Source of the DNA: Roseiarcus sp963807735
GTDB taxonomy: Bacteria > Pseudomonadota > Alphaproteobacteria > Rhizobiales > Beijerinckiaceae
Reading direction: 5' to 3'
Assembly (NCBI GenBank): GCA_963807735.1
Contig: CAWEDI010000026.1
Location: forward strand, 155,213 to 219,212
DNA length: 64,000 nucleotides
The translations under genes and the position numbers were made by a program. This document shows positions 34,484 through 43,267 of this stretch, in pieces. How positions within the stretch are numbered: position 1 is the stretch's first letter; each line of letters begins with the position of its first letter. The notes beneath the pieces were generated by a model that saw only the letters and a list, made by a program, of their open reading frames with translations, was not told where the DNA came from and made no database searches.

Positions 34484-36034
34484 ATGAACGCCACCCCGGA
34501 AACCGTCGCGCCTCCCGAGCCGCGGCGCGGTCGCGAAGCGCGCCGCGCCGCGCGCGCCCGCACCGGCGCCGCCTCGATCCCCTACATCACCCGCGCCATT
34601 CCGCTGACCGAGATGCTGAGCGAGGAGGGCCTGGCCACCATCGAGGCCAACGCCGAGACGCTGTTGCAGGAAGTCGGCATCGAGTTCCGCGACTACCCCG
34701 CGGCGCTGGAGCGGTTCCGCCAGGCCGGCGCCGACATCAAGGGCGAGCGGGTGCGGTTTCCCAAGGGACTGGCCAAGCAACTCTGCGCGACGGCGCCCGC
34801 CGTTTACACTCAGCACGCCCGCAATCCCGAGCGCAGCGTGCAGATCGGCGGCAAGGCGACGGTGTTCGCGCCCAACTACGGGTCGCCGTTCGTGCATGAT
34901 CTCGACAAGGGCCGGCGCTACGGCACGATCGAGGATTTCCGCAATTTCGTGAAGCTCGCCTATGCTTCGCCGTTCATCCATCATTCCGGCGGCACGGTGT
35001 GCGAGCCGGTCGACCTGCCGGTCAACAAGCGCCATCTCGAGATGGTCTATTCGCACATGCGCTGGTCGGACAAGCCGTTCATGGGCTCCGTGACCCACCC
35101 GGAGCGCGCGCGAGATACGGTTGCGATGTGCGAAATCCTGTTCGGCAAGGAATTCGTCGACGCCAACACGGTCTGCACGAGCCTCATCAACGCCAACTCG
35201 CCACTGGTCTGGGATTCGACGATGCTCGGCGCGGCGGAGGCGTACGCCCGCGCCAATCAGGCTTGCATCATCACGCCGTTCATCCTCTCCGGCGCGATGA
35301 GCCCGGTGACGGTCGCCGGCACGCTGACGCAGGTGCTCGCCGAGGTGCAGGCCGGCACGGCGTTCTGCCAGCTGGCGCGACCCGGCGCGCCGGTCATCTT
35401 CGGCACATTCGTCTCGACGCTGTCGATGCAATCCGGCGCCCCGACCTTCGGCACGCCCGAAGCGGCGCTGGCGATCTACGGCGCGGGCCAGCTCGCCCGG
35501 CGCATGAACATGCCGTTCCGAACCGGCGGTTCGCTGTGCGCCTCGAAAGTCCCCGACGCGCAAGCGGCTTACGAAAGCGCGCAGACCTTGCTGCCGACGC
35601 TGTTCGCGGGCGCGAATTTCGTGCTGCACGCCGCCGGTTGGCTGGAGGGCGGCCTGTCGGCGTCCTACGAGAAATTCGTGATGGACTTCGACCAGCTGGG
35701 CGCCATGCACGTCCTCGCCAAGGGGATCGACCTCAGCGAGAACGGCCAGGCCATGGAGGCGTTCCACCAGGTCGAGCCCGGCGGCCATTTCCTCGGCTGC
35801 GCGCACACGCAGGCGAATTTCGAGACCGCGTTCTACCGCTCCAACATCGCCGACAACAATTCGGTCGAGCAGTGGATGGAGGAAGGCTCGAAGGACGCGG
35901 CGACGCGCGGCAACGCGATGTGGAAGAAGATGCTCGCCGAATATGTTCCGCCGCCGATTGATCCCGGGATCGACGAGGCGCTGCGGGATTTTGTCGAGCG
36001 CAAGAAGGCGTCGGCGCCGGACGCCAATTACTGA
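34484..36034 (+). CDS. Trimethylamine methyltransferase (MttB) family protein, non-pyrrolysine
   Basis: 516 residues of the MttB superfamily, which transfer a methyl group from a quaternary or tertiary amine to a corrinoid protein. Seen: LSEEGLATIEANAETLLQEV and GIEFRDYPAALERFRQAGAD near the N-terminus, TVFAPNYGSPFVHDLDKGRR, FIHHSGGTVCEPVD, and AGWLEGGLSASYEKFVMDFD in the C-terminal part. The frame has no internal amber codon, so this is the Pyl-less type whose known members act on glycine betaine or similar compounds. No corrinoid protein, activase or Pyl genes are present in the window. The next gene is an FAD/GcvT oxidoreductase, supporting methylamine-type demethylation; substrate inferred. 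Confidence 0.9.
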   Translation: MNATPETVAPPEPRRGREARRAARARTGAASIPYITRAIPLTEMLSEEGLATIEANAETLLQEVGIEFRDYPAALERFRQAGADIKGERVRFPKGLAKQLCATAPAVYTQHARNPERSVQIGGKATVFAPNYGSPFVHDLDKGRRYGTIEDFRNFVKLAYASPFIHHSGGTVCEPVDLPVNKRHLEMVYSHMRWSDKPFMGSVTHPERARDTVAMCEILFGKEFVDANTVCTSLINANSPLVWDSTMLGAAEAYARANQACIITPFILSGAMSPVTVAGTLTQVLAEVQAGTAFCQLARPGAPVIFGTFVSTLSMQSGAPTFGTPEAALAIYGAGQLARRMNMPFRTGGSLCASKVPDAQAAYESAQTLLPTLFAGANFVLHAAGWLEGGLSASYEKFVMDFDQLGAMHVLAKGIDLSENGQAMEAFHQVEPGGHFLGCAHTQANFETAFYRSNIADNNSVEQWMEEGSKDAATRGNAMWKKMLAEYVPPPIDPGIDEALRDFVERKKASAPDANY

Positions 36035-36061
36035 CCTTCGCTTCGCTCGCAACAACCAACG

Positions 36062-36184
36062 TCATGGCGAGCGAAGCGAAGCCATCCAGCGCCGGGGCCG
36101 AGCGGTCGGTCTCCGGAACGGGCGCGAGGCTTGCATCGCGGGCGTCACGGAGGGTTTGGATGGCTTCGCTTCGCTCGCCGTGAC
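36062..36184. repeat. Dispersed palindromic intergenic repeat, family 1 (copy 3)
   Basis: Left arm ATGGCGAGCGAAGCGAAGCC and right arm GGATGGCTTCGCTTCGCTCG flank a loop of about 70 bases. It lies between the MttB gene and the FAD/GcvT gene and could stabilise or process a shared transcript. Confidence 0.85.
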
Positions 36185-36211
36185 GGGTTCATCACGCAGG
36201 GATTTGCTCAT

Positions 36212-38713
36212 ATGCGCACCAAGGCTCGCGCGGTTGTCATCGGTGGCGGCGTCGTCGGCGTCTCGACGCTCTACCACCTCGCCAAGAAGGGCTGGACCGA
36301 CAGCGTACTGATCGAACGCAAGGAGCTCACCTCCGGCTCGACCTGGCACGCCGCCGGCCTGTTGCCGTTGTTCAACATGTCCTATTCCGTCGGCCAGTTG
36401 CACAAATATTCGGTCGGGCTTTACGGCAAGCTGACCGAGGAGACGGGGCTGGACGCGGGCTTCCGGCCCGTCTCCAACATCCGCCTCGCGCGCACGCAGG
36501 ACCGGCTCGACGAATACAAATATTACGCCGGCGTGGCGGCGACGATCGGCGGCGTCGAGGTCAAGTTTCTCACGCCCGAGCAGGTGAAAGAAGTCTGGCC
36601 GCTCTGCAATATCGACGGCATTCTCGGCGCGATCCAGCATCCGCAGGACGGCTACATCCAACCGGCGGATCTCACTCAGGCGCTGGCGCGCGGCGCGCGC
36701 GAACGCGGCGCCGAGATCAACCGCAACACGACGGTGCTTGCGATCGAACGCACATCGAGCGGTGAATGGAAAGTGGTGACGGACAAGGGCGAAATCGTCT
36801 GCGAGCACATCGTCTCCGCCACCGGCAATTTCGCGCGCCAGACCGGCCGCATGGTCGGGCTCAACGTGCCGGTGATCCCGGTCGAGCATCAATACATCGT
36901 CACCGAGGCGCATCCCGAGATTCAGGCGCGGCGGGCGAAGGGCCTGCCGGAAATGGGCGTGCTGCGCGAGTCGGATTCGTCCTGGTACATGCGCGAAGAG
37001 GCCGGCGGTCTGTTGCTTGGGCCGTATGAGGTCGGCGCGCCGGCCTGCTATGTCGACGGACCGTCGAAGGACAGCGAGTACGAGCTGTTCCAGGAGGATT
37101 TGGAACGGCTAGGGCCGCACATCGAGACGGCGATCGCGCGCGTGCCGGCGTTCGGCGAACTCGGGATCAAGAAGGTCTACAACGGCGCCATCGCCTATAC
37201 GCCGGACGGTTCGCCGATCGTCGGCCCCGCGCCAGGCTTGCGCAATTTCTGGCTCAACGAGGGCCATTCGTTCGGGGTCACTGCCGCGGGCGGCGCCGGC
37301 TGGCAGTTGGCGGAATGGATCGTCGAGGGCGAGCCCTCCGTCGACATGCTCGGCGTCGATCCGCGCCGCTTCGGGCCTTATGCGCAGCAGGGCTATCTGA
37401 TCGAGAAGAACGAGGAGGCCTACGCCAAGGTCTTCACCGTCCATTATCCCAACGAGGAGCGCGGCGCCGCGCGGCCCTTGCGGCAGACGCCGTGCTATGA
37501 CCGGATGAAGGCGCTGGGCGCCGTGTTTGGCTCGATCTATGGTTGGGAGCGGCCGAACTTCTTTGCGCCGCCCGATTATTTCGTGAGCGAGCGCGACCTC
37601 GCCAAGCCCGACGTGCTGCTCAACGAGAACCATCCCGAGGGGCCGCATCCGCGCGAGAAATGGAGTTTTCGGCGCTCCAACGATTTCGACTTCATCGGCG
37701 CCGAATGCCGCAACGTGCATGAGAACGTCGGCCTGCAAGATATGTCGGCGTTCGCCAAGTTTGAAGTGTCGGGGCCATGGGCCGAGGCTTGGTTGGAGTC
37801 GATCTTCACCAACAAGGTTCCGAAGGCGATCAACCGCGTCACGCTGACGTATCTGCTCACCACGCGCGGCGGCGTGCGCGCCGAGTTCACCCTGACGCGC
37901 ATCAGCCGCGACCGCTTCTACCTCGTCTCCGCCGGCGCGCTGGAAACGCACGACTACAACTCGCTGCTGCGCCTGCTGCCGACCGACGGCTCGGTGCGCA
38001 TCGACAAGGTGACGACGCAATACGGCGTGCTGGTGCTCGCCGGCCCACGCTCGCGCGAAGTGCTGGCGAAAGTCGCCAGCATCGACGTCTCCAACGCCGC
38101 GTTCCCGTGGTTGACCGCGCGCCCGTTGTCGATCCGCGCAGCCGGCGTCATCGCGATGCGCGTCAATTTCATCGGCGAGCTCGGCTATGAGATCCATCAT
38201 CCGATCGAGATGCAGAATTACATTTTCGACGCGCTGATGGAGGCCGGCGCCGAGTTCGGCATCAAGCCGTTCGGGATTCGGGCGATGGATTCGTTGCGGC
38301 TGGAGAAATCCTACAAGCTGGTTGGTCGCGAGCTCTCGATCGAATACGCGGCATTGGAGTCGGAGCTCGGCCGCTTCGTCGACATGAAGAAGGATTTCCT
38401 CGGCAAGGAGGCGCTCGCGAAGTGGCGCGACAAGGGCTTCGCCAACAAGCTCGTCACGCTGGAGCTTCAGGGCGTCAAGGATTTCGACGCTCGCGGCTCC
38501 GAGCCGGTGTTCAAGGACGGCGCGGCGGTCGGTCGCACGACCTCGGGCGGCTATGGCTGGCGGACGGGCAAATCGCTGGCGCTGGCGATGGTTAGGCCGG
38601 AGCTTGCCGTCGAGGGCGCGGAAGTGACCGTGCGCGTGCTCGGCCAAGACTTCGCCGCCCGGGTGATCGGTGACAGTCCGTATGATCCGGAGAACGCGGC
38701 GCTGAGAGGTTAA
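36212..38713 (+). CDS. FAD-dependent oxidoreductase/GcvT fusion (dimethylglycine or sarcosine dehydrogenase type)
   Basis: 833 residues. N-terminal FAD domain: VVIGGGVVGVSTLYHLAKKG and then LTSGSTWHAAGLLPLFN, where the His in STWHAAG is the usual covalent flavin attachment in this family. The FAD-domain end has IAYTPDGSPIVGPAPGLRNF. From about residue 430 on a GcvT-like folate domain follows (LQDMSAFAKFEVSGPWAEAW, then RVTLTYLLTTRGGVRAEFTL, and GYEIHHPIEMQNYIFDALME). Such fusions oxidatively demethylate dimethylglycine or sarcosine and pass the one-carbon unit to tetrahydrofolate. The ATG was taken at MRTKARAV; an upstream ATG falls inside the palindromic repeat. It lies next to MttB and betaine uptake genes, consistent with a glycine betaine route. 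Confidence 0.93.
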   Translation: MRTKARAVVIGGGVVGVSTLYHLAKKGWTDSVLIERKELTSGSTWHAAGLLPLFNMSYSVGQLHKYSVGLYGKLTEETGLDAGFRPVSNIRLARTQDRLDEYKYYAGVAATIGGVEVKFLTPEQVKEVWPLCNIDGILGAIQHPQDGYIQPADLTQALARGARERGAEINRNTTVLAIERTSSGEWKVVTDKGEIVCEHIVSATGNFARQTGRMVGLNVPVIPVEHQYIVTEAHPEIQARRAKGLPEMGVLRESDSSWYMREEAGGLLLGPYEVGAPACYVDGPSKDSEYELFQEDLERLGPHIETAIARVPAFGELGIKKVYNGAIAYTPDGSPIVGPAPGLRNFWLNEGHSFGVTAAGGAGWQLAEWIVEGEPSVDMLGVDPRRFGPYAQQGYLIEKNEEAYAKVFTVHYPNEERGAARPLRQTPCYDRMKALGAVFGSIYGWERPNFFAPPDYFVSERDLAKPDVLLNENHPEGPHPREKWSFRRSNDFDFIGAECRNVHENVGLQDMSAFAKFEVSGPWAEAWLESIFTNKVPKAINRVTLTYLLTTRGGVRAEFTLTRISRDRFYLVSAGALETHDYNSLLRLLPTDGSVRIDKVTTQYGVLVLAGPRSREVLAKVASIDVSNAAFPWLTARPLSIRAAGVIAMRVNFIGELGYEIHHPIEMQNYIFDALMEAGAEFGIKPFGIRAMDSLRLEKSYKLVGRELSIEYAALESELGRFVDMKKDFLGKEALAKWRDKGFANKLVTLELQGVKDFDARGSEPVFKDGAAVGRTTSGGYGWRTGKSLALAMVRPELAVEGAEVTVRVLGQDFAARVIGDSPYDPENAALRG

Positions 38714-39062
38714 GCAGCTTCAACCACGATGCGCATCGAGCGTCCCAGCGCGGCGAAAGCGCGCTCCAGCGCATCGATGCGGGAGTGGTGTTTGAGGTCG
38801 AGCAATCGATCGATCTGCGGCAAAGCCACGCCGAGCCGCCGCGCGGGCGAGCGCGTCGTCGTGATCCTCTCCAAACGTGATGGCGGCGGGCAGATCGGGA
38901 ACCGTTGCGAGAACGGTTCCGTTTTCGTCAGCCGCAAGAGTCACCGCGTAGCGCACAGCCTCGTTCCTTGATTTCGAGTTGTTTGAGGATCGCCAGCCAA
39001 AGACCTTTTCCGAGTTCTTTCGCGCCACCGTGTTGCGGCACAAAGGACGTCAACACAAGGGT
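38710..39062 (-). pseudogene. Decayed HicAB toxin-antitoxin remnant
   Basis: Reverse strand, downstream of the choline ATPase gene. HicA is left only as a 3' piece (FVPQHGGAKELGKGLWLAIL then KQLEIK) with no start. HicB begins at a GTG with VRYAVTLAADENGTVLATVP and ITFGEDHDDALARA. It then jumps by deletion and frame change into its C-terminal part LGVALPQIDRLLDLKHHSRI ... LGRSMRI. The central part of HicB is missing, so neither partner can be intact. Confidence 0.7.
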
Positions 39063-39072
39063 TGCGTCGAGC

Positions 39073-40266
39073 CTACCCCGTCGCCTGCGCCTCGGTGCGC
39101 CGCGCCCGCAGCAGCGCGCGGTAAATCTCATCGTCGCCGCAGAGGCCCGCCATGCGGCCGAGTTGGTCGACGAGAACCACGGGGTTGCCGGAGAGCCGGC
39201 GCAACTCGATCGCCATCCGCATCTTGAGGTCGAGCGGGGCGACGATGATGTCGGTCGGGCCGGCTTCCGCCGGTGCGCCCGCCGGCGCCAGCCTCCCCGT
39301 CGCGCCATCGAGCGTGCAGCTCTGCGGCCGGCCATCGGCATCGAGCGCGAGGCGGATGCGGCCGTGCTTGTCGAGCAGCACGTCCGCGCCGTCGCGCGCG
39401 AGGCCCGCCGCCGGCGTCATCATCGAAGCGCCCCGCAAAACGTTGAGCGGGTTCATGTGCTTGACGAATTCGGCGACGTAGTCGTTAGCGGGCGTGAGCA
39501 GGATTTCCTCCGCGGTGCCCCATTGCACGACGCGGCCGCCTTCGAGGATGGCGATGCGGTTGCCGAGCTTCATCGCCTCGTCGAGGTCGTGGCTGACGAA
39601 GATGATCGTCTTCTTCATGTCCTTTTGCAGCGCCAGCAACTCGTCTTGCAGCTTGTCGCGGATCAGCGGATCAAGCGCGGAGAACGGCTCGTCCATCAGC
39701 AGAATGTCGGCGTCGGTGGCGAAGGCGCGGGCGAGGCCGACGCGCTGCTGCATCCCGCCCGAAAGCTCGTGGCCGAACTTGCCGGCCCATTGCGAGAGGC
39801 CGACCAGCGCCAGCTTCTCGTCGACGATGCGGTCGATCTCCGATTTGGACGATCCGCGCAGCTCCAAGCCGAGGCCCACGTTCTCGCGCACCGTGCGCCA
39901 GGGCAGCAGCGCGAATTGCTGGAACACCATGGCGATGCGGCGGGTTCGCAGCGCCCGCAGCACGGCGGCGCTGCAATGGGCGACGTCGACCTGGGCGCCG
40001 CCGTCCTGCACCAGCACCCGCCCGCGCGCGACCTTGTTGAGGCCGTTGACCGCGCGCAGGATCGTCGATTTGCCGGAGCCCGAGAGCCCCATCAACACGC
40101 AAATCTCGCTGGGCTCGACCGAGAGCGCGACGCCGGCCGCGCCGAGCACGACGCCGGTCTCCTTCAAGATCTCGTCGCGGGTCTTGCCGCGATCAATCAA
40201 CTTCAGCGCGTCGGCCGCGCGGTCGCCGAATACGATGTCGACGTTATCGAAGACAACGGCGGGCAT
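39073..40266 (-). CDS. choV: Choline/glycine betaine ABC transporter ATPase
   Basis: 397-residue ATPase of the ProV/ChoV type. The extra N-terminal stretch IFGD/VFGDRAADALKLIDRGKT precedes the ABC core: Walker A GLSGSGKSTILRAVNGLNK, signature LSGGMQQRVGLARAFATDAD and Walker B ILLMDEPFSALDPLI. The C-terminal extension (residues about 285-397) is a weak CBS-like or regulatory region (ADVLLDKHGRIRLALDADGR). Last of a three-gene operon (binding protein, permease, ATPase, read right to left). Known relatives import choline or betaine. Confidence 0.92.
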   Translation of the reverse strand: MPAVVFDNVDIVFGDRAADALKLIDRGKTRDEILKETGVVLGAAGVALSVEPSEICVLMGLSGSGKSTILRAVNGLNKVARGRVLVQDGGAQVDVAHCSAAVLRALRTRRIAMVFQQFALLPWRTVRENVGLGLELRGSSKSEIDRIVDEKLALVGLSQWAGKFGHELSGGMQQRVGLARAFATDADILLMDEPFSALDPLIRDKLQDELLALQKDMKKTIIFVSHDLDEAMKLGNRIAILEGGRVVQWGTAEEILLTPANDYVAEFVKHMNPLNVLRGASMMTPAAGLARDGADVLLDKHGRIRLALDADGRPQSCTLDGATGRLAPAGAPAEAGPTDIIVAPLDLKMRMAIELRRLSGNPVVLVDQLGRMAGLCGDDEIYRALLRARRTEAQATG

Positions 40267-40267
40267 C

Positions 40268-41113
40268 TCAGGCCTTCTTCCGTTCGGGATTGCGGCAAAC
40301 GCGATCGAGCACGATCGCCAGCAGCACGATCGACAGGCCGGCTTCGATGCCCATCGGGATGTTGACGGTGCCGAGCGCGCGCACGACCGGGGTGCCGAGC
40401 CCCGCCGCCCCGACCAGCGCGGCGATGACCACCATCGACAGGCTTAGCATGATGCACTGCGTGACGCCGGCCATGATCGTCGGCGCTGCGTAGGGGAGCT
40501 CGACCTTCCATAGAAGCTGGCTCTTGGTCGCGCCGAACGCCTCCGCCGCCTCGCGCAATTGCAGCGGCACCGAGACCACGCCGAGATAGGTCAGCCGGAT
40601 CGGCGCGGCGATTGCAAAGATCACCGTCGAGATCAGGCCGGGCGCGGCGCCGAGGTGAAACAACACCAACGTCGGGATCAGATAGACGAAGGTCGGCAGC
40701 GTCTGCATCAGATCGAGCAGCGGCCGCACCGCGGCGTAGAGCCACGGCCGATGCGCGCAGGCGATGCCGATCGGCACGCCGAGCGCGACGCTGGCCAAAG
40801 TCGAGAACCCGACGAGCGAAATCGTCTCCAGCGTCGCCTGCCAATAGCCGAGGTTGGTGATGAGCAGGAAGGCGACGATGACGAACAGCGTCAGCTTCCA
40901 CGAGCGGTGCAGCCAATAGGCGAGCGCCGCGAAGGCCAGAATGACGACGGCGACCGGCACGGAGGACAGGGCCTGTGTGAGCCCGTCGACGAGGAAGTCG
41001 ATCACCGCGGTCACGGCGTCGAAGAAGCCGGCGGCGTTGTCCTGAAGCCAGGTGATGCCCTGCTTGGCGAGCCAGCCGAGCGGAAGCTTCCAGTGAGTGA
41101 ACCAGTCTTCCAA
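40268..41113 (-). CDS. choW: Choline/glycine betaine ABC transporter permease
   Basis: 281 residues with about six to seven membrane helices. EAAEAFGATKSQLLWKVELP is the permease loop that docks on the ATPase, and ITWLQDNAAGFFDAVTAVID marks the ProW-type N-terminus. MVVIAALVGAAGLGTPVVRA is the usual late helix. The stop lies one base before the ATPase start. A 168-base gap to the binding protein gene holds two short repeats. Confidence 0.92.
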   Translation of the reverse strand: MEDWFTHWKLPLGWLAKQGITWLQDNAAGFFDAVTAVIDFLVDGLTQALSSVPVAVVILAFAALAYWLHRSWKLTLFVIVAFLLITNLGYWQATLETISLVGFSTLASVALGVPIGIACAHRPWLYAAVRPLLDLMQTLPTFVYLIPTLVLFHLGAAPGLISTVIFAIAAPIRLTYLGVVSVPLQLREAAEAFGATKSQLLWKVELPYAAPTIMAGVTQCIMLSLSMVVIAALVGAAGLGTPVVRALGTVNIPMGIEAGLSIVLLAIVLDRVCRNPERKKA

Positions 41114-41127
41114 CCCGGTGTCCTCTC

Positions 41128-41275
41128 GTCATGGCCGGGTCCGTCCCGGCCATCCGCGCCGACGAACGGCGCGCAGGCATTTAAAATGAGTTGGCGGCCC
41201 GGCGCTGTAGGCGCGACTTCCAAATCGCGCTGGTTGTGGAAACGACGCGGTCTTGAGACCGCGTCTACAAGGCGG
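41128..41275. repeat. Short palindromic repeats between permease and binding-protein genes
   Basis: Contains a family 2 arm (ATGGCCGGGTCCGTCCCGGC) and, from about 41247, a 22-base perfect palindrome made of GACGCGGTCTT and AAGACCGCGTC sharing a centre (GACGCGGTCTTGAGACCGCG). It lies inside a transport operon and may tune the ratio of binding protein to membrane components. Confidence 0.65.
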
Positions 41276-41281
41276 CCGGCG

Positions 41282-42229
41282 TCAAAGCCCCAGGCTCTTC
41301 TTCACCGCGTCGAGTCCCGGCTTGCCGTCGAACGTCGTCACGCCGTCGAGCCATTTGGCGAGTTCGGGCGGGTTGGTCTTCAGCCATGCCTGCGCCGCCT
41401 TCGGCCCCTCCATGCCGTCGGTGAGAATCTTGTCCATCACGACGTTTTCGATGTCGACCGTGAACACGAGTTGTTTGATGAGCTTGGCGGCGTTCGGGCA
41501 CTGGTCCGCCCAGCCGGCGCGCTCGTTGGTGTAGACGACGGCGCCGCCGAAGTTCGGGCCGAAGCTGTCGTCGCCGCCGGTCAAATATTGAATCTTGAAG
41601 TTGACGTTCATCGGATGCGGCGCCCAGCCGAGGAAAACGACGTCCTCCTTGTGCGAGGTGGCGCGCTGCACCTCGGAGAGCATCCCCTGCTCGCTCGATT
41701 CGACGAGTTGGAAGCTCTTCAGGTTGAACTTGTCGCCCTTTATGAGGTCGAGGATCAGTCGGTTGCCGTCGTTGCCCGGCTCGATTCCGTAGAGCTTGCC
41801 TTTTAACGAATCCTTGAACTTCTGGATGTCGCCGAAATCCTTGAGTCCCTTGTCATAGGTGTATTGCGGCACGGCGAGCGTGTATTTCGCGCCCACCGGC
41901 AGATTGGCCCCGGTCTCGACCACCGACTTGTCCTCGATGAAGGGCTTGCGGTCGTTCTCCATCGACGGCTGCCAGTTGCCGAGGAACACGTCGATGTCCT
42001 TGTTCTTCATCGAGGCGTAGGTGACGGGCACCGACAGCACCGTCGCTTTCGGCGAATAGCCGAGGCCCTTGAGGATCTCGCCGGCGATCGAAGTCGTCGC
42101 GGTGATGTCGGTCCAGCCGACGTCGGAGAAGCGCACGTTCTTGCACGATTCCGGATCGCCCGCCGACGCGGCGCCGAGGCCGAGTGCGAAAAACGCCGTG
42201 GCGCAGGTCGCAACCGCGAATGACTTCAT
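41282..42229 (-). CDS. choX: Choline/glycine betaine-binding periplasmic protein
   Basis: 315 residues with a Sec signal peptide (MKSFAVATCATAFFALGLGA, cleavage near residue 23). Mature part: VRFSDVGWTDITATTSIAGE, KDIDVFLGNWQPSMENDRKP, EPGNDGNRLILDLIKGDKFN and VVFLGWAPHPMNVNFKIQYL. The Trp-rich loops (GWTD, GNWQP, GWAPHPM) are the aromatic cage that binds the trimethylammonium group in ChoX/ProX proteins. ATG taken at the signal peptide; the open frame extends more than 1.7 kb further but without coding character. First gene of the operon. Confidence 0.93.
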   Translation of the reverse strand: MKSFAVATCATAFFALGLGAASAGDPESCKNVRFSDVGWTDITATTSIAGEILKGLGYSPKATVLSVPVTYASMKNKDIDVFLGNWQPSMENDRKPFIEDKSVVETGANLPVGAKYTLAVPQYTYDKGLKDFGDIQKFKDSLKGKLYGIEPGNDGNRLILDLIKGDKFNLKSFQLVESSEQGMLSEVQRATSHKEDVVFLGWAPHPMNVNFKIQYLTGGDDSFGPNFGGAVVYTNERAGWADQCPNAAKLIKQLVFTVDIENVVMDKILTDGMEGPKAAQAWLKTNPPELAKWLDGVTTFDGKPGLDAVKKSLGL

Positions 42230-42376
42230 ATTTGCCTCCCATTCATCCCGGCGCGCGGCGCCGCTTCCGCCCCAAGCTAACGACGCTTGCGACCCGTCGT
42301 CAATTTGAGTCTGGAGATTGCCGTGGCGACTGCGCCCGCTTAAAAGGCGCGGCGCAATGTCATTTTGGGAGCCGGA

Positions 42377-43264
42377 ATGCCCGCCGCGCCGAACGTCAGC
42401 CCGCAGGAGCAGTCGGAAATCCTCATGCAGGCGCTGCCGCATATGCTGCGCTACGATGATTCCACCATCGTCGTGAAATACGGCGGCCACGCCATGGGCG
42501 GCGAAGGCGAACGCGACTTCGCGCGCGACATGGTGCTGCTGGAGCAGTCCGGCGTGAACCCGGTCGTCGTCCATGGCGGCGGACCGCAGATCGGCGCGAT
42601 GCTGAAGAAGCTCGGCATCGAGTCGCGCTTCTCCGGCGGCCTGCGCATCACCGATAAGGCGACGGTCGAGATCGTCGAGATGGTGCTCGCCGGCTCGATC
42701 AACAAACAGCTCGTCGGCGCGATCAACGCCCAGGGCGGGCGCGCCATCGGCCTCTGCGGCAAGGACGGCAATATGGTGACGGCGCGCAAGGTGACGCGCC
42801 CGCACGAGGGCGGCGACGGCGAGCCGCCGGTCGATCTCGGCTTCGTCGGCGAGCCCGACAAGATTGACGTCACCGTGCTTGAAACGATTCTGGGCCGCGA
42901 ACTCATCCCAGTGCTCGCCCCGGTCGCGGCGGCGGCCGACGGCGAGACCTACAACGTCAACGCCGACACGTTCGCCGGCGCCATCGCCGGCGCGCTGAAG
43001 GCCAAGAGGCTGTTGTTCCTCACCGACGTGCCCGGGGTGCTCGACAAGGACAAGAACCTCATCAAGGAGCTGAGGGTCGACGACATTCGCGAGCTGATTG
43101 CCGACGGCACCATCACCGGCGGCATGATCCCGAAGGTCGAGACCTGCATCTACGCGGTCGAGCGCGGCGTCGAGGGCGTCGTCATCCTCGACGGCAAGAT
43201 CCCGCACGCCGTGCTGATCGAGTTGCTGACCGATCACGGCGCCGGCACGCTCATCACGAGGTAG
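42377..43264 (+). CDS. argB: Acetylglutamate kinase
   Basis: 295-residue kinase that phosphorylates N-acetylglutamate, second step of arginine synthesis. Family landmarks: VVKYGGHAMGGEGERDFARD, VVVHGGGPQIGAMLKKLGIE, then GLCGKDGNMVTARKV and GGMIPKVETCIYAVERGVEG. The ATG with GGAG five bases before it gives the normal N-terminus. It starts a run argB-tsaB-rimI-acyltransferase with short gaps. Other arg genes are not in the window. Confidence 0.95.
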   Translation: MPAAPNVSPQEQSEILMQALPHMLRYDDSTIVVKYGGHAMGGEGERDFARDMVLLEQSGVNPVVVHGGGPQIGAMLKKLGIESRFSGGLRITDKATVEIVEMVLAGSINKQLVGAINAQGGRAIGLCGKDGNMVTARKVTRPHEGGDGEPPVDLGFVGEPDKIDVTVLETILGRELIPVLAPVAAAADGETYNVNADTFAGAIAGALKAKRLLFLTDVPGVLDKDKNLIKELRVDDIRELIADGTITGGMIPKVETCIYAVERGVEGVVILDGKIPHAVLIELLTDHGAGTLITR

Positions 43265-43267
43265 GCC

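Noticed and set aside
34421..36055. Long reverse frame opposite the MttB gene
   Set aside because: Composition is Arg/Gly/Ala shadow coding; the forward MttB frame has clear family motifs throughout.
36131..36211. Earlier ATG for the FAD/GcvT protein
   Set aside because: It lies inside a dispersed palindromic repeat and adds a non-conserved leader.
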